Positions 1 to 7,433 of a DNA stretch of 11,953 nt are shown here, piece by piece. The notes under the pieces are model-generated. The model was given only the letters and a program-made list of their open reading frames with translations. It had not been told where the DNA came from and did not search any database. How positions within the stretch are numbered: position 1 is the first letter of the stretch; the number at the start of each line of letters is the position of its first letter. The stretch comes from Desulfocapsa sp. (GTDB taxonomy: Bacteria > Desulfobacterota > Desulfobulbia > Desulfobulbales > Desulfocapsaceae). A program made the translations under genes and the position numbers. The DNA lies in contig DYDK01000029.1 of the NCBI GenBank assembly GCA_020717935.1, positions 1-11,953 on the forward strand. Direction: 5' to 3'.

Positions 1-8
1 AATAACAA

Positions 9-1307
9 ATGTCCAAAAAAAATGACGCTTTTGGCATGTTGTTTACGAGGTCTGGACTCCCATTTCCGGATATAACCACTCACACCATTATGGCCACAAC
101 CATACCCACCGACCACCCGTTTGCCACAACCAAAAGCTGTGATTGCCACACCGAGTCCCCACCGCCATTAAACCCATCTGCTCACAACAGTAGAGGCGAT
201 GAACTTTTCGATGCCATTCAAGATCCGGTGCTGGTGGTCACGCCAGAAGGCATTATCATTGATGTCAACCTGGCCGCCATCAACGCCGCCCGTAAGAGCA
301 AAGCCCAGATTCTTGGTCAGGGCATCTGCAAGATCATCCACGGCGGCAGCTCTCCTCATCTGCAATGTCCGCTGGAATCCTTCCTCCACACTTGCTCACC
401 ACGAGTGGAAGAGACCCGACTTCCCGGGCTCTTTGGCGAATACCTGCTTACCATCTCGCCGGTCAAAGACAGCGATCTCGTAGTGCGAAAAATTATTCTT
501 ATTGCCCGCGAACTGACCTCCGATGAAATTCTGAAGGTCGATTCCATGCGCACGGCCCAACTGGCTGCCATCGGGGAACTGGCCGCTGGTGTGGCCCATG
601 AGGTCAACAATCCCATCACCGGTATCATCAATTTTGCCCAACTTCTCCTTGACGACAGCAAAAAAGACTCGCTCCAGGCCGAACTGCTCTCCCGTATTAT
701 CAATGAAGGGGAACGAATTGCCTTCATCATCAAAAATCTGCTCTCTTTTGCTCGTGAAGACAAGCAAGAAAATGAACCCCTTGACATGATACAGGTCATT
801 GCGGCCTCTCTCTCGCTCGTCGAGCATCAATTCAAAAAAGATGGGATCCAGATTCGCACCCAGCTTTCGTCTGCCCCCTGCCCCCTCATCGGCAATTTCC
901 GACAATTACAGCAGGTCATCCTGAATCTCCTCAGCAACAGCCGTTTTGCCTTGAATGAACGGTACCCATTGAGTTCAGAGAACAAAAAAATCCTCATCAC
1001 CTGCCAGACTGTGAGGAGCGAAGACGGAAAATCATGGGTTCAGACCAGCATCAAAGATCAGGGCACCGGCATCCCCCAAGGCATTCTCGACCGCATCTTT
1101 GATCCATTTTTCACCACCAAACCAGCCGGACAGGGAACCGGCCTCGGACTCAGCATCAGCTTTGGCATCATCCATGATCATGGAGGAACGATTAAAGTCA
1201 ACTCCATTATGCATCAATTCTCGGAAATGCTCATCCAAATTCCCAGCCACCCCGCCACCCAGCCACAACGGTTTCCTTCCCATGTCACCAGAAGAAATAA
1301 AAGATAA
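9..1307 (+). CDS. Soluble PAS-domain sensor histidine kinase
   Basis: A 432-aa cytoplasmic histidine kinase with no predicted membrane segment. It would autophosphorylate and pass phosphate to the activator encoded next to it. Visible order: a low-complexity N-terminus (1-60), a PAS domain (about 62-170), a HisKA dimerisation domain with the H-box LAAGVAHEVNNP (phospho-accepting His197), then the HATPase domain with N-box (about 302-315), G1 DQGTGIP (350-356), F-box DRIFDPFFTTK (361-371) and G2 GQGTGLGLS (374-382). All catalytic boxes look intact. The PAS part has a Cys/His set (C107, H111, H117, C120, C129), possibly for a metal or redox group (inference). An in-frame TAA at 3-5 means translation cannot begin upstream of 9. 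No ribosome binding site shows in the eight bases available, so starts at 36 or 90 are possible. The 3' end overlaps the activator gene by 26 bases, which implies coupled translation. Confidence 0.93.
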   Translation: MSKKNDAFGMLFTRSGLPFPDITTHTIMATTIPTDHPFATTKSCDCHTESPPPLNPSAHNSRGDELFDAIQDPVLVVTPEGIIIDVNLAAINAARKSKAQILGQGICKIIHGGSSPHLQCPLESFLHTCSPRVEETRLPGLFGEYLLTISPVKDSDLVVRKIILIARELTSDEILKVDSMRTAQLAAIGELAAGVAHEVNNPITGIINFAQLLLDDSKKDSLQAELLSRIINEGERIAFIIKNLLSFAREDKQENEPLDMIQVIAASLSLVEHQFKKDGIQIRTQLSSAPCPLIGNFRQLQQVILNLLSNSRFALNERYPLSSENKKILITCQTVRSEDGKSWVQTSIKDQGTGIPQGILDRIFDPFFTTKPAGQGTGLGLSISFGIIHDHGGTIKVNSIMHQFSEMLIQIPSHPATQPQRFPSHVTRRNKR

Positions 1308-3168
1308 AAACGCCAAAATTCTCATCGTTGACGACGAGGCCAGCATTCGTCTCACCTTTGAGATGTTCCTTACCCGTGAGGGTTACGGCCCTATCACCAC
1401 TGCCGCCACCATTGACGAGGCTCTGCTCGCCATCGGGTCCCAGGACTTTGACCTGATCATCAGCGATATTGTCCTCGAAGGGGCACGAGGCACCGACCTG
1501 CTGCGCAAGATTCGCAAGACCGGCATCGAATGTCCGGTGGTCATGATCACCGGTTTTCCCAATCTTGACTCCGCCGCCGAGGCCGTCAGATATGGCGCTT
1601 TTGATTATATTTCCAAGCCGGTCAACAAAGAGACACTGCTTCGCTTTGTCCGACAGGCCCTGCTCCATTGGAATCTGGAAAAGGAAAAAAAACAGCTCCT
1701 CCAGGAAAACGAACGATACAAACGATACTTAGAGGCGATTCTTAGTTCGGTGAGCGATGCGATTATCACCATTGATAATGACATGAATATCATTCAACTC
1801 AACAATACCGCCAGAAACTGGCTGGCCTGCACCGAAGGTAATCCCCCCTCCAACATCAACGCCCTGCCCCAGGAGATGGGCCAGACCTGCCTGCTTGATG
1901 CCATGCTGGCCCTCAAAACTCAGAAGGAGGTACGGGAACATCAGATTGAATGCCATCGACCAGATGGTAATATCCGTATCATCAGCCTCAACGCCTCGCC
2001 CCTGCAGGACAACCAGGATGAATTCAGCGGCGTAGTCATTGTCGCCCGCGACATCACCTTGCCGGAACCAGCCGCAAATGCTGCCATCCGCAATCAATTT
2101 CACGGCTACATTGGCGCCAGTCCGGTGATGCAGGCCATTTACAAACTGATTGAAAATGTGGGCAAGGTCGATACGGCGGTGCTCATTACCGGTGAATCAG
2201 GAACCGGAAAGGAGTTGGCCGCCGAGGCTCTGCACGCTGAGAGCCCTCGACGAGACCAGCCTTTGGTCAAGGTTGACTGTGCCGCCATCTCTGAAGATTT
2301 ACTGGAGAGTGAACTTTTTGGTCACAAAAAAGGGGCCTTCACAGGCGCCGACCGCGACCGGCCTGGGCGGCTTTTACAGGCTAATCACGGCACGGTCTTT
2401 CTTGATGAAATTGGCGACATCTCTCCCCGTATGCAACTGCGGCTCCTCAGATTCCTGCAAGAAAAGACCTTTACACCGGTGGGTCAGGACAACCCAATAC
2501 AAGTAGATGTAAGGGTCATTGCCGCCACCAATGTCAATCTCATGAGCAAAGTTCGGGCTGGAAACTTTCGTGAAGACCTCTATTATCGTCTGAAGGTGGT
2601 GGAAATAAAACTTCCGCCCCTGCGAGATCGTGAGAACGGCACCCCCATCCTTGCCTATCATTTTCTCTCGCTCTTTCGGGAGCAACTTAAAAAAAACATC
2701 TACGGCATCTCCGACCAGGCCATGCAGCTCCTTGTTCGATATCCCTGGCCCGGCAATGTCCGGGAACTCAGCCATGTCATCGAACGAGCCTGTGTTCTCT
2801 GCGAGGGACAGACCATTTCAGTGGAGCATATCCCCGAGGAAATCCGCATCCCGCAGGAACCGAAGACCGCCGACCAGGATCAACTCCAGGGACAATCCGA
2901 TCAGACTATTGCATCCACATCCCGCGCTCTTACTGAGCCAACACGGACCGCCACCAGCCCTTCTCCCTATATCAGCGAAAAAGACGAACTCATTGATGCC
3001 CTCAAACGAGCCCGAGGCAACAAGGCCAAGGCCGCTCGCCTACTGGCCTGCGATCGCAGCACCCTTTATCGGAAGATGCAACGAATCGGCATCAATGAAG
3101 AAGATTTTAAGGAACACAAATACAGACCTCGTAATTGGACATTGTATTCTGAAATAATGCGACAGTAA
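1282..3168 (+). CDS. NtrC-type sigma-54 response regulator with extra PAS domain
   Basis: A 628-aa bacterial enhancer-binding protein that would activate sigma-54 RNA polymerase when phosphorylated. Receiver domain (about 10-125): acidic pair D17/D18, phospho-accepting D62, T90 and K122. A PAS domain (about 147-262) follows a short coiled linker. The AAA+ domain (about 275-510) has Walker A GESGTGKE (304-311), the sigma-54 contact loop GAFTGA (361-366), Walker B VFLDEIGD (382-389) and [11 protein letters not shown] (429-439). After a Pro/Thr/Ser-rich linker, a Fis-type helix-turn-helix (about 577-612) ends the protein. The frame is open further upstream (from 1099), but that stretch is kinase coding sequence and 1282 is the only ATG just before the receiver domain. 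No Shine-Dalgarno is evident, so translation is probably coupled to the kinase. An internal PAS in an NtrC-type regulator suggests a second input. The sigma-54 promoter and phased repeats about 1.3-1.5 kb downstream are candidate targets (inference). Confidence 0.95.
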   Translation: MSPEEIKDKNAKILIVDDEASIRLTFEMFLTREGYGPITTAATIDEALLAIGSQDFDLIISDIVLEGARGTDLLRKIRKTGIECPVVMITGFPNLDSAAEAVRYGAFDYISKPVNKETLLRFVRQALLHWNLEKEKKQLLQENERYKRYLEAILSSVSDAIITIDNDMNIIQLNNTARNWLACTEGNPPSNINALPQEMGQTCLLDAMLALKTQKEVREHQIECHRPDGNIRIISLNASPLQDNQDEFSGVVIVARDITLPEPAANAAIRNQFHGYIGASPVMQAIYKLIENVGKVDTAVLITGESGTGKELAAEALHAESPRRDQPLVKVDCAAISEDLLESELFGHKKGAFTGADRDRPGRLLQANHGTVFLDEIGDISPRMQLRLLRFLQEKTFTPVGQDNPIQVDVRVIAATNVNLMSKVRAGNFREDLYYRLKVVEIKLPPLRDRENGTPILAYHFLSLFREQLKKNIYGISDQAMQLLVRYPWPGNVRELSHVIERACVLCEGQTISVEHIPEEIRIPQEPKTADQDQLQGQSDQTIASTSRALTEPTRTATSPSPYISEKDELIDALKRARGNKAKAARLLACDRSTLYRKMQRIGINEEDFKEHKYRPRNWTLYSEIMRQ

Positions 3169-3172
3169 GATG

Positions 3173-3199
3173 CTGTAAATTCATATATTTACAGTTTTT
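3173..3199 (+). terminator. Probable intrinsic terminator after the kinase/activator operon
   Basis: CTGTAAAT and ATTTACAG form a perfect 8-bp stem with a 6-base loop, followed at once by TTTTT. It begins four bases after the activator stop codon. The stem is A/T-rich and so weak, but position and U-tract fit a terminator. Confidence 0.6.
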
Positions 3200-3346
3200 G
3201 GCTACCACCATACAAAATTGGACACCAGGCACAAAAACACGCAGTTGTTATTTGCTAAAAACAATAATTCCAAACAGTTATAGGATGCAGGTCTCGACAA
3301 ATCAAGAAAATGACAGTTTTACTGTTGTCGAGGTCTGAAATAATAG

Positions 3347-3666
3347 TGATGTCCCTGAATTGCACCCTGACTTGGGTTATCTCTGGCTATGTCGATTGAA
3401 CAGGTAAGCGAGCTTGCGAGACTCCGAAACCGCAGGCATAATTGTGTTTCGTCGAAGATTTCGGAGTCTCGCAAGCTCGCTTACCTGTGATTGAGACATA
3501 GCCAAAGATAGCCCAAAGCAGGGATGCAAGATGGTATATCAGTATTTTCCGAGTCCATAAGTTGAGACACCGAGAAGGTCGCCAAATTGAGATAGACGGG
3601 CAAGCGGTCAGTTATCTCAGAGGCGAAATATCATTATGAAATCAGCTATCGAATTCAGTGACATCA
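3347..3666. repeat. 15-bp inverted repeat bracketing the palindromic element
   Basis: TGATGTCCCTGAATT at 3347-3361 is the reverse complement, with one mismatch, of AATTCAGTGACATCA at 3652-3666. The pair encloses 290 bases containing the nested palindrome. They could be ends of a small mobile element or two operator half-sites. No target-site duplication was recognised. Confidence 0.5.
3372..3516. repeat. 145-bp nested palindromic repeat (copy 1)
   Basis: The outer arms are 3372-3393 and 3495-3516 (20 of 22 paired). The inner arms, 3401-3429 and 3459-3487, are a perfect 29-bp inverted repeat starting CAGGTAAGCGAGCTTGCGAG. Between the stems both sides carry GATTGA in the same orientation (3394-3399 and 3489-3494), giving a symmetric unpaired bulge. 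The 29-base loop contains ACCGCAGGC near one end and CGTCGAAGA at the other. The same plan and several of the same words occur at 8377-8465, so this is a member of a repeat family. It could fold as a cruciform in DNA or a long hairpin in RNA. No open reading frame lies inside. Confidence 0.85.
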
Positions 3667-3762
3667 GGGGATGATTCCGAACATGAAACATCTTCATTTT
3701 TCCTCATTTCTTAATCGAATCACGATACTGGAATGGAAAAACTATCCACTCATCGGGGTAAT

Positions 3763-4251
3763 ATGCTGAACTGGATCCAACCTTCAAGCTTTGAACGCCG
3801 ATTCGAATTGCATTCAGAAAAGAATATCATCGGAAAATTATATTTTAAAACCGTCGAGACTGCCTGTGCCTCATTTACACATACTGATCAAACAACAACA
3901 AACTGGACATTCAATCGAGTCGGACTTCTCAATTCGTATTTAGCCATCATGGAAGCCGGAACAAATGATACCATGGCAATCTACCGCTCCAATTTTTTTG
4001 GTGATGGATGGTTGGAACTCACCAAAGGTGGCAAATTTCATTGGCAATCCATGAATACAACAGGAACCGAATGGGGCTTTGCTAATGAACAGGAGGGAGT
4101 AGTGTTAGTGATGACATCAAAATGGTACCGTTTGTTGAAAATAGAGGCATCCATTGAAATTAAACCACAAGGGCAAGGCCTGGATAAACTGCCATTGCTA
4201 CTGATATCAGGCTGGTATTTAATGGTTTGTGACCGTTATGCTGCCAGATGA
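3763..4251 (+). CDS. Conserved hypothetical protein, tryptophan-rich
   Basis: A 162-aa protein with no recognised catalytic motif. I chose the ATG at 3763 because the product then begins MLNWIQPSSF, which matches my memory of how a family of uncharacterised bacterial proteins starts, and because GGGG lies a few bases upstream. An in-frame ATG at 3733 would add 10 residues. It is rich in W, F, Y and alternating hydrophobic residues, suggesting a beta-rich fold, with motifs WTFNRVGLLN, GDGWLEL and GTEWGFAN, and ends in a hydrophobic segment (LPLLLISGWYLMVC) that could pack inside the fold or touch the membrane. Its codon use is more A/T-rich than its neighbours and it sits alone between two non-coding stretches, so its link to either gene group is unclear. 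The function is unknown. Confidence 0.75.
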   Translation: MLNWIQPSSFERRFELHSEKNIIGKLYFKTVETACASFTHTDQTTTNWTFNRVGLLNSYLAIMEAGTNDTMAIYRSNFFGDGWLELTKGGKFHWQSMNTTGTEWGFANEQEGVVLVMTSKWYRLLKIEASIEIKPQGQGLDKLPLLLISGWYLMVCDRYAAR

Positions 4252-4489
4252 AAAAGACTTGTCCTGAAAAGAAGCTGTTTAGGGAAAGAAAGTGTCTTTC
4301 ATACACGACAATATTCCATATATAAAGAACCCGACGAAAGGAGCTTCCAGACCTGCCAGACGAAAAAATGACAGATAAAGGCACATCCACATCAATAAAG
4401 CACCTTTGCCTACTTTCTTCCCATACACCCACTTCCGCAACACGACGCCCAATCCTCAATCATTGATCACCAACGCACTCGAATCATCA

Positions 4490-4562
4490 GCAACACTTTT
4501 GCAACATCAGAGCAACGCAATTCCAACAACAATCAGTTTTGCAACATTATTGCTACATTTTC
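4490..4562 (+). promoter_or_regulatory. Helically phased 11-bp repeats, candidate enhancer (UAS)
   Basis: Six 11-mers begin with GCAACA or a close variant: GCAACACTTTT (4490), GCAACATCAGA (4501), GCAACGCAATT (4512), CCAACAACAAT (4523), then a 7-base gap, GCAACATTATT (4541) and GCTACATTTTC (4552). Spacing within the two blocks is exactly 11 bases, so the motifs fall on nearly the same face of the helix. The array lies about 130-205 bases upstream of the -24 box of the sigma-54 promoter, a usual distance for an NtrC-type activator. The activator at 1282-3168 is the obvious candidate ligand, but this is inferred. NtrC-type sites are more often palindromes than tandem half-sites. Confidence 0.55.
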
Positions 4563-4693
4563 ACGACATGTAAAGCCGATCTCAAAACCGCTACAAATAT
4601 GCACCACCTCTTGCCAAGGGTACAGTCCATAAAAAAACGAAAAAACAATAAATTACATAAAAATAGGGTACAAATAAAAAAATATTATTATTC

Positions 4694-4709
4694 TGGCACG
4701 CACAATGCA
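4694..4709 (+). promoter_or_regulatory. Sigma-54 (-24/-12) promoter
   Basis: TGGCACG-CACA-ATGCA matches the sigma-54 consensus TGGCACG-N4-TTGCA with one mismatch. The invariant GG (4695-4696) and GC (4707-4708) are separated by exactly 10 bases. Transcription would start near 4720, giving a leader of about 60 bases before the ATG at 4782. An NtrC-type activator is encoded in the same window. Confidence 0.82.
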
Positions 4710-4781
4710 TAATAAAAAGCAAAGAAGCATTCCAGCCACTCATCGTTTGCCAACCCACAATCTTCTTTCTTGGAGATAAAC

Positions 4782-4991
4782 ATGAAAACGACCCTTGACA
4801 TGAATATCGCCACCACCTCTTCCGCCGCTGCCAATGCCAGCACTGAGATCTCCAAGATAGGAATAATCGCCATAGGCATTACCGCTGGCATTATTGGCTG
4901 CTGGGCTGTTGCCACCATGATCGCTGGCGTTGTCAACAGTGGCGGGCCACTTGACCTTGTCAGCAACCTGTTCAAGGCTATCACCGGATAA
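4782..4991 (+). CDS. Small single-TM protein 1 of a tandem paralogous pair
   Basis: A 69-aa protein. The start is set by a Shine-Dalgarno GGAG (4772-4775) six bases before the ATG; a TTG at 4770 would add only four residues and overlaps that site. The N-terminus (1-24) is polar and Ala/Ser/Thr-rich, followed by a membrane helix (about 26-51) with small-residue packing motifs (GITAGIIG) and a tail with GGP (54-56), LV, LF and AITG. It aligns without gaps to the next small protein over the last 34 residues, with 14 identities including the shared Trp (W41). It is the first gene after the sigma-54 promoter, so production is probably strongly conditional. I do not recognise the family. Possible roles (inference): a regulator or substrate of the FtsH-type protease downstream, or a small membrane stress or pore-forming peptide. 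Confidence 0.82.
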   Translation: MKTTLDMNIATTSSAAANASTEISKIGIIAIGITAGIIGCWAVATMIAGVVNSGGPLDLVSNLFKAITG

Positions 4992-5080
4992 ACAACAAAA
5001 CGAATTTCATCAGTAAAGATAGGATATTCAATAATTCAACGAACATAAAAAACATCATTTAACCACACGAGGAAAACACC

Positions 5081-5296
5081 ATGGAAAACATCGCCATCAG
5101 CAGACAACAGGAAAAAGCCCACGCCCATGACTCAGCCGAGGTTGATAGCCTGCAGAAACTTGGAACATATCTTACCGCCGCCTTTGCCGTTGGCATCGGG
5201 AGCTGGAGTTTAATCTGCCTCTCCAGCGCCTTAGTCTCTAACGGCGGCCCGGTTGCCTTGGTCAAGAGTCTTTTTACCGCTATTTCTGGTTCCTAA
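5081..5296 (+). CDS. Small single-TM protein 2 of a tandem paralogous pair
   Basis: A 71-aa paralogue of the preceding small protein. A GAGGA site lies at about 5068-5072, eight bases before the ATG. The N-terminus (1-24) is charged and His/Gln/Glu-rich, unlike the uncharged Ala/Ser/Thr N-terminus of its partner. It is followed by a membrane helix (about 28-52) containing GIGSW (W42), then NGGP (54-57), LV, LF, AISG. Conserved positions are concentrated at the Trp and in the C-terminal tail, so that tail is probably the functional part, while the divergent N-termini may give different partners. The 89-base gap from the first gene shows no terminator, so both are probably co-transcribed from the sigma-54 promoter. 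A perfect terminator follows 86 bases after the stop. The function is not recognised. Confidence 0.82.
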   Translation: MENIAISRQQEKAHAHDSAEVDSLQKLGTYLTAAFAVGIGSWSLICLSSALVSNGGPVALVKSLFTAISGS

Positions 5297-5382
5297 TACC
5301 GGTTTCCTTAAGTGAAAGAAAGAAAAGGATTTCAACAATTACACTTATCACGATTTTCCAGAGAAAAACACGGTAGAAACGC

Positions 5383-5417
5383 AAAAAGCCAGTGGGACAT
5401 TGTCCCACTGGCTTTTT
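5383..5417. terminator. Strong, probably bidirectional intrinsic terminator
   Basis: AAAAAGCCAGTGGGACA (5383-5399) and TGTCCCACTGGCTTTTT (5401-5417) are perfect 17-base complements around a single T, so the folded loop will be a few bases larger. The G/C-rich stem ends in T5 on the + strand and, by symmetry, on the - strand. It separates the small-peptide transcript from the protease gene, which would therefore need its own promoter or read-through. Confidence 0.93.
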
Positions 5418-5526
5418 GTATGATATATTTTTTCAGTTGATTCCAATCACACATCATTCCCTTTGTTCCTGCTATCAATCTGAAAAAAAAATCATCCACC
5501 ATCTTTTTTATCTAAGGAAATATCTC

Positions 5527-7433
5527 ATGGCTCTTCTTGCCCGAAATCTGTTTATCTTCTTTATCTTCACTGTTTTTACCGGCGGCAGTTATCTTGTCTG
5601 GTCAATTGAGCACCGCCTGCCTGAGCGAACCTACAGTCAGTTTCGTTATTGTCTTGCCAATCATGATGTCGCCGACATGACATTTACCGGCAACAAGGTT
5701 GTGGTCAGTCACCGGGGCGAGGTCTCAAGTGCCAATTCCGGATTTACCTATGTCACCACCGTCCCTAATCCCGAAGAGCTCATCAAGGAACTCAAGGACA
5801 AAAACATCCGCATCACCTTTCACACCGACCGCTCCGAGCTTGTCCTTCAGGGACTGGCCCTTCTCTACATCATTTTGCTTATCCTGGTCATTGTCCTCTC
5901 GCTTAACAAAATGAAGCGGGAAGAAAAGGCCAGTAAATTTGCGACAGATAAACTCATCGCACCCAATGATGGGCACAAAAAAGTTACATTCAAGGATGTA
6001 GCCGGTATCCCCGAGGCTATTGAAGAGCTCAAAGAAATTGTCCTTTTTCTTAAAAAACCTGAACAATTCAGTCTCGTTGGAGCAACAATCCCCAAGGGGG
6101 TTTTACTGCAAGGCCCCCCGGAACCGGGAAAACCCTGCTGGCCCGAGCCATTGCCGGAGAGGCCGGCGTTCCTTTTTACAGCTTCAGCGGCTCGGATTTT
6201 GTCGAAATGTTTGTCGGAGTCGGGGCCTCCCGGGTTCGTGATCTCTTTAAGGAAGCCAAAAAGAATTCGCCCTGCATTGTCTTTATTGATGAAATTGATG
6301 CCGTTGGTGGAAAACGAAACAGTGGGGCATCGGCCAGCGGTAGCGATGAACGAAGTCAAACTCTCAATGCCCTGTTGGTGGAAATGGATGGATTTGGTTC
6401 TACTGACAACATCATTGTCATTGCCGCCACCAACCGTCCGGACATTCTTGACCCTGCCCTGCGCCGCCCTGGTCGTTTTGACCGACAGGTCAATATCCTC
6501 CCCCCAGATATCATTGGTCGTCAGAAAATTTTACATCTGCACGGCTCTCGTATCAAGATGGCGCCCGATCTTGATCTTGATCATATCGCCCAGATGTGTC
6601 CGGGATTTACCGGTGCCGAAATTGCCAACCTGGTCAATGAAGCAGCTTTGATGGCGGCCCGAAGTGATAAAAAGGTCGTTGATCTGACCGATTTCGAACT
6701 GGCCCGTGATCGCATCCTCATGGGGGTCGAACGAAAGGGGTTGATCATGACCGACAAGGATCGCGACATCCTCGCCTACCACGAGGCCGGACATGCCATC
6801 ATCGCCAAGTCTCTGCCCGAGGCTGACCCCTTGCACAAAATCACCATCATCCCCCGTGGGCGAGCCTTGGGGCAGACCCAGCAGCTCACTCTCTTTGACC
6901 GCCACGCCTATTCCTATCAATACCTGAAAAACCGAATCACCATCCTCATGGGTGGCCGCGCCGCCGAGGCCCTGGCCTTCAACCAACGCTCCACCAGCGC
7001 TCAGGGAGATATTATGCAGGCCACCGAGATCGCCACCAACATGATCTGCAAGTGGGGCATGAACGAGGCCATGGGCCCTCAAGCCTTCAGCATTGATGAC
7101 AGTGGTTTCTTAGGCGGAACAAGTCAACGACTTTTCATGTCGGATGATACCGCCCGAGCCATCGATCACGAGATCAAAATCCTGCTTACCGGCTGTTATG
7201 AAAATGCCCTTGATATTCTCAAACAGAAATTTTACCTCTTAAAGCATCTGGCGACCATCCTCGTCCAGGTGGAAACCTTGGATAATGAAGAGTTTGACAT
7301 CATCCTTGCCTGCTCCGACAAGAAAAAAACCGAAGAACATGATATTGCTGATGATGGTCACTGCCAACAATGTCCGGCATCAGCAGTGTGCATTCATAGT
7401 AAAATTAAAAAGGGTGCCGCGTGTATTCTCTAA
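5527..7433 (+). CDS. ftsH: FtsH-type membrane AAA+ zinc protease, interrupted by a one-base frameshift in Walker A
   Basis: Rebuilt as about 635 residues, the usual FtsH length; it would degrade membrane and cytosolic proteins using ATP. AAGGA lies about nine bases before the ATG at 5527. TM1 (about 4-26), a periplasmic domain (27-115), TM2 (116-138), then AAA+. In frame 1 the protein reads correctly to GPP (196-198) and then turns to nonsense, ending at 6651. From 6120 the -1 frame gives GTGKT and continues correctly to 7433, so one base is missing near 6118-6122. Downstream parts look intact: pore motif FVG (229-231), Walker B IDEID (254-258), arginine fingers in RRPGR (313-317), zinc site HEAGH (419-423) and the third ligand D495. 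The C-terminus ends in an unusual Cys tail (C613, C616, C622, C633). The break may be a sequencing or assembly error in CCCCCCGG, a recent pseudogene, or programmed slippage. The gene overlaps the next one by 13 bases. Confidence 0.9.
6114..6120 (+). other. Slippery heptamer C-CCC-CCG at the protease frameshift
   Basis: Read in the upstream frame, these bases are C CCC CCG, which fits the X XXY YYZ form of a -1 frameshift site. Slipping back one base makes the next codon GGA (6120-6122) and restores GPPGTGKT exactly. The G/C-rich sequence just downstream could form structure, but I saw no clear hairpin or pseudoknot. A single-base error here would look the same, so a functional site is only a possibility. 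Confidence 0.35.

Larger units (their letters stand above)
3200..3762. other. Non-coding stretch of about 560 bases rich in inverted repeats
   Basis: No credible coding sequence on either strand. It holds a hairpin-prone segment (3288-3337: arms of 13 bases matching at 11, around an inner ACAGT-TTT-ACTGT), the 145-bp nested palindrome at 3372-3516, and a 15-bp inverted repeat pair at 3347-3361 and 3652-3666 that brackets it. No strong sigma-70 promoter for the following gene was recognised. Confidence 0.6.
4252..4781. other. 530-base regulatory intergenic region
   Basis: No credible gene on either strand. The first half shows only small hairpins (GAAAG-TGT-CTTTC at 4288-4300). The middle has the phased GCAACA array (4490-4562). 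The last part is strongly A/T-rich (about 4625-4693), a likely bendable tract, and leads into the sigma-54 promoter (4694-4709) and a leader of about 60 bases before the first small-peptide gene. This is the standard layout of enhancer, flexible spacer and -24/-12 promoter. Confidence 0.65.

Noticed and set aside
1099..1281. Upstream extension of the activator open frame
   Set aside because: This part is the kinase ATPase domain read in another frame; the receiver domain begins directly after the ATG at 1282.
3226..3242. Possible second sigma-54 site, GGCAC followed by ACACGC
   Set aside because: The GG and GC are 11 bases apart instead of the strict 10, and no gene follows closely.
3372..3516. 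CRISPR-like repeat
   Set aside because: The arms are inverted, not direct, with a single loop and no regular spacers.
4368..4466. 32-codon open frame starting MTDKGTS
   Set aside because: No Shine-Dalgarno and low-complexity composition; it lies just upstream of the phased repeats and nothing supports translation.
4782..5296. Two-peptide bacteriocin pair
   Set aside because: GxxxG-like motifs and tandem arrangement invite the idea, but there is no double-glycine leader, immunity gene or export ATPase. It stays only as a remote alternative.
5392..5526. Longer N-terminus for the protease
   Set aside because: It would start inside the terminator hairpin. The ATG at 5527 has AAGGA and begins a normal FtsH first helix.
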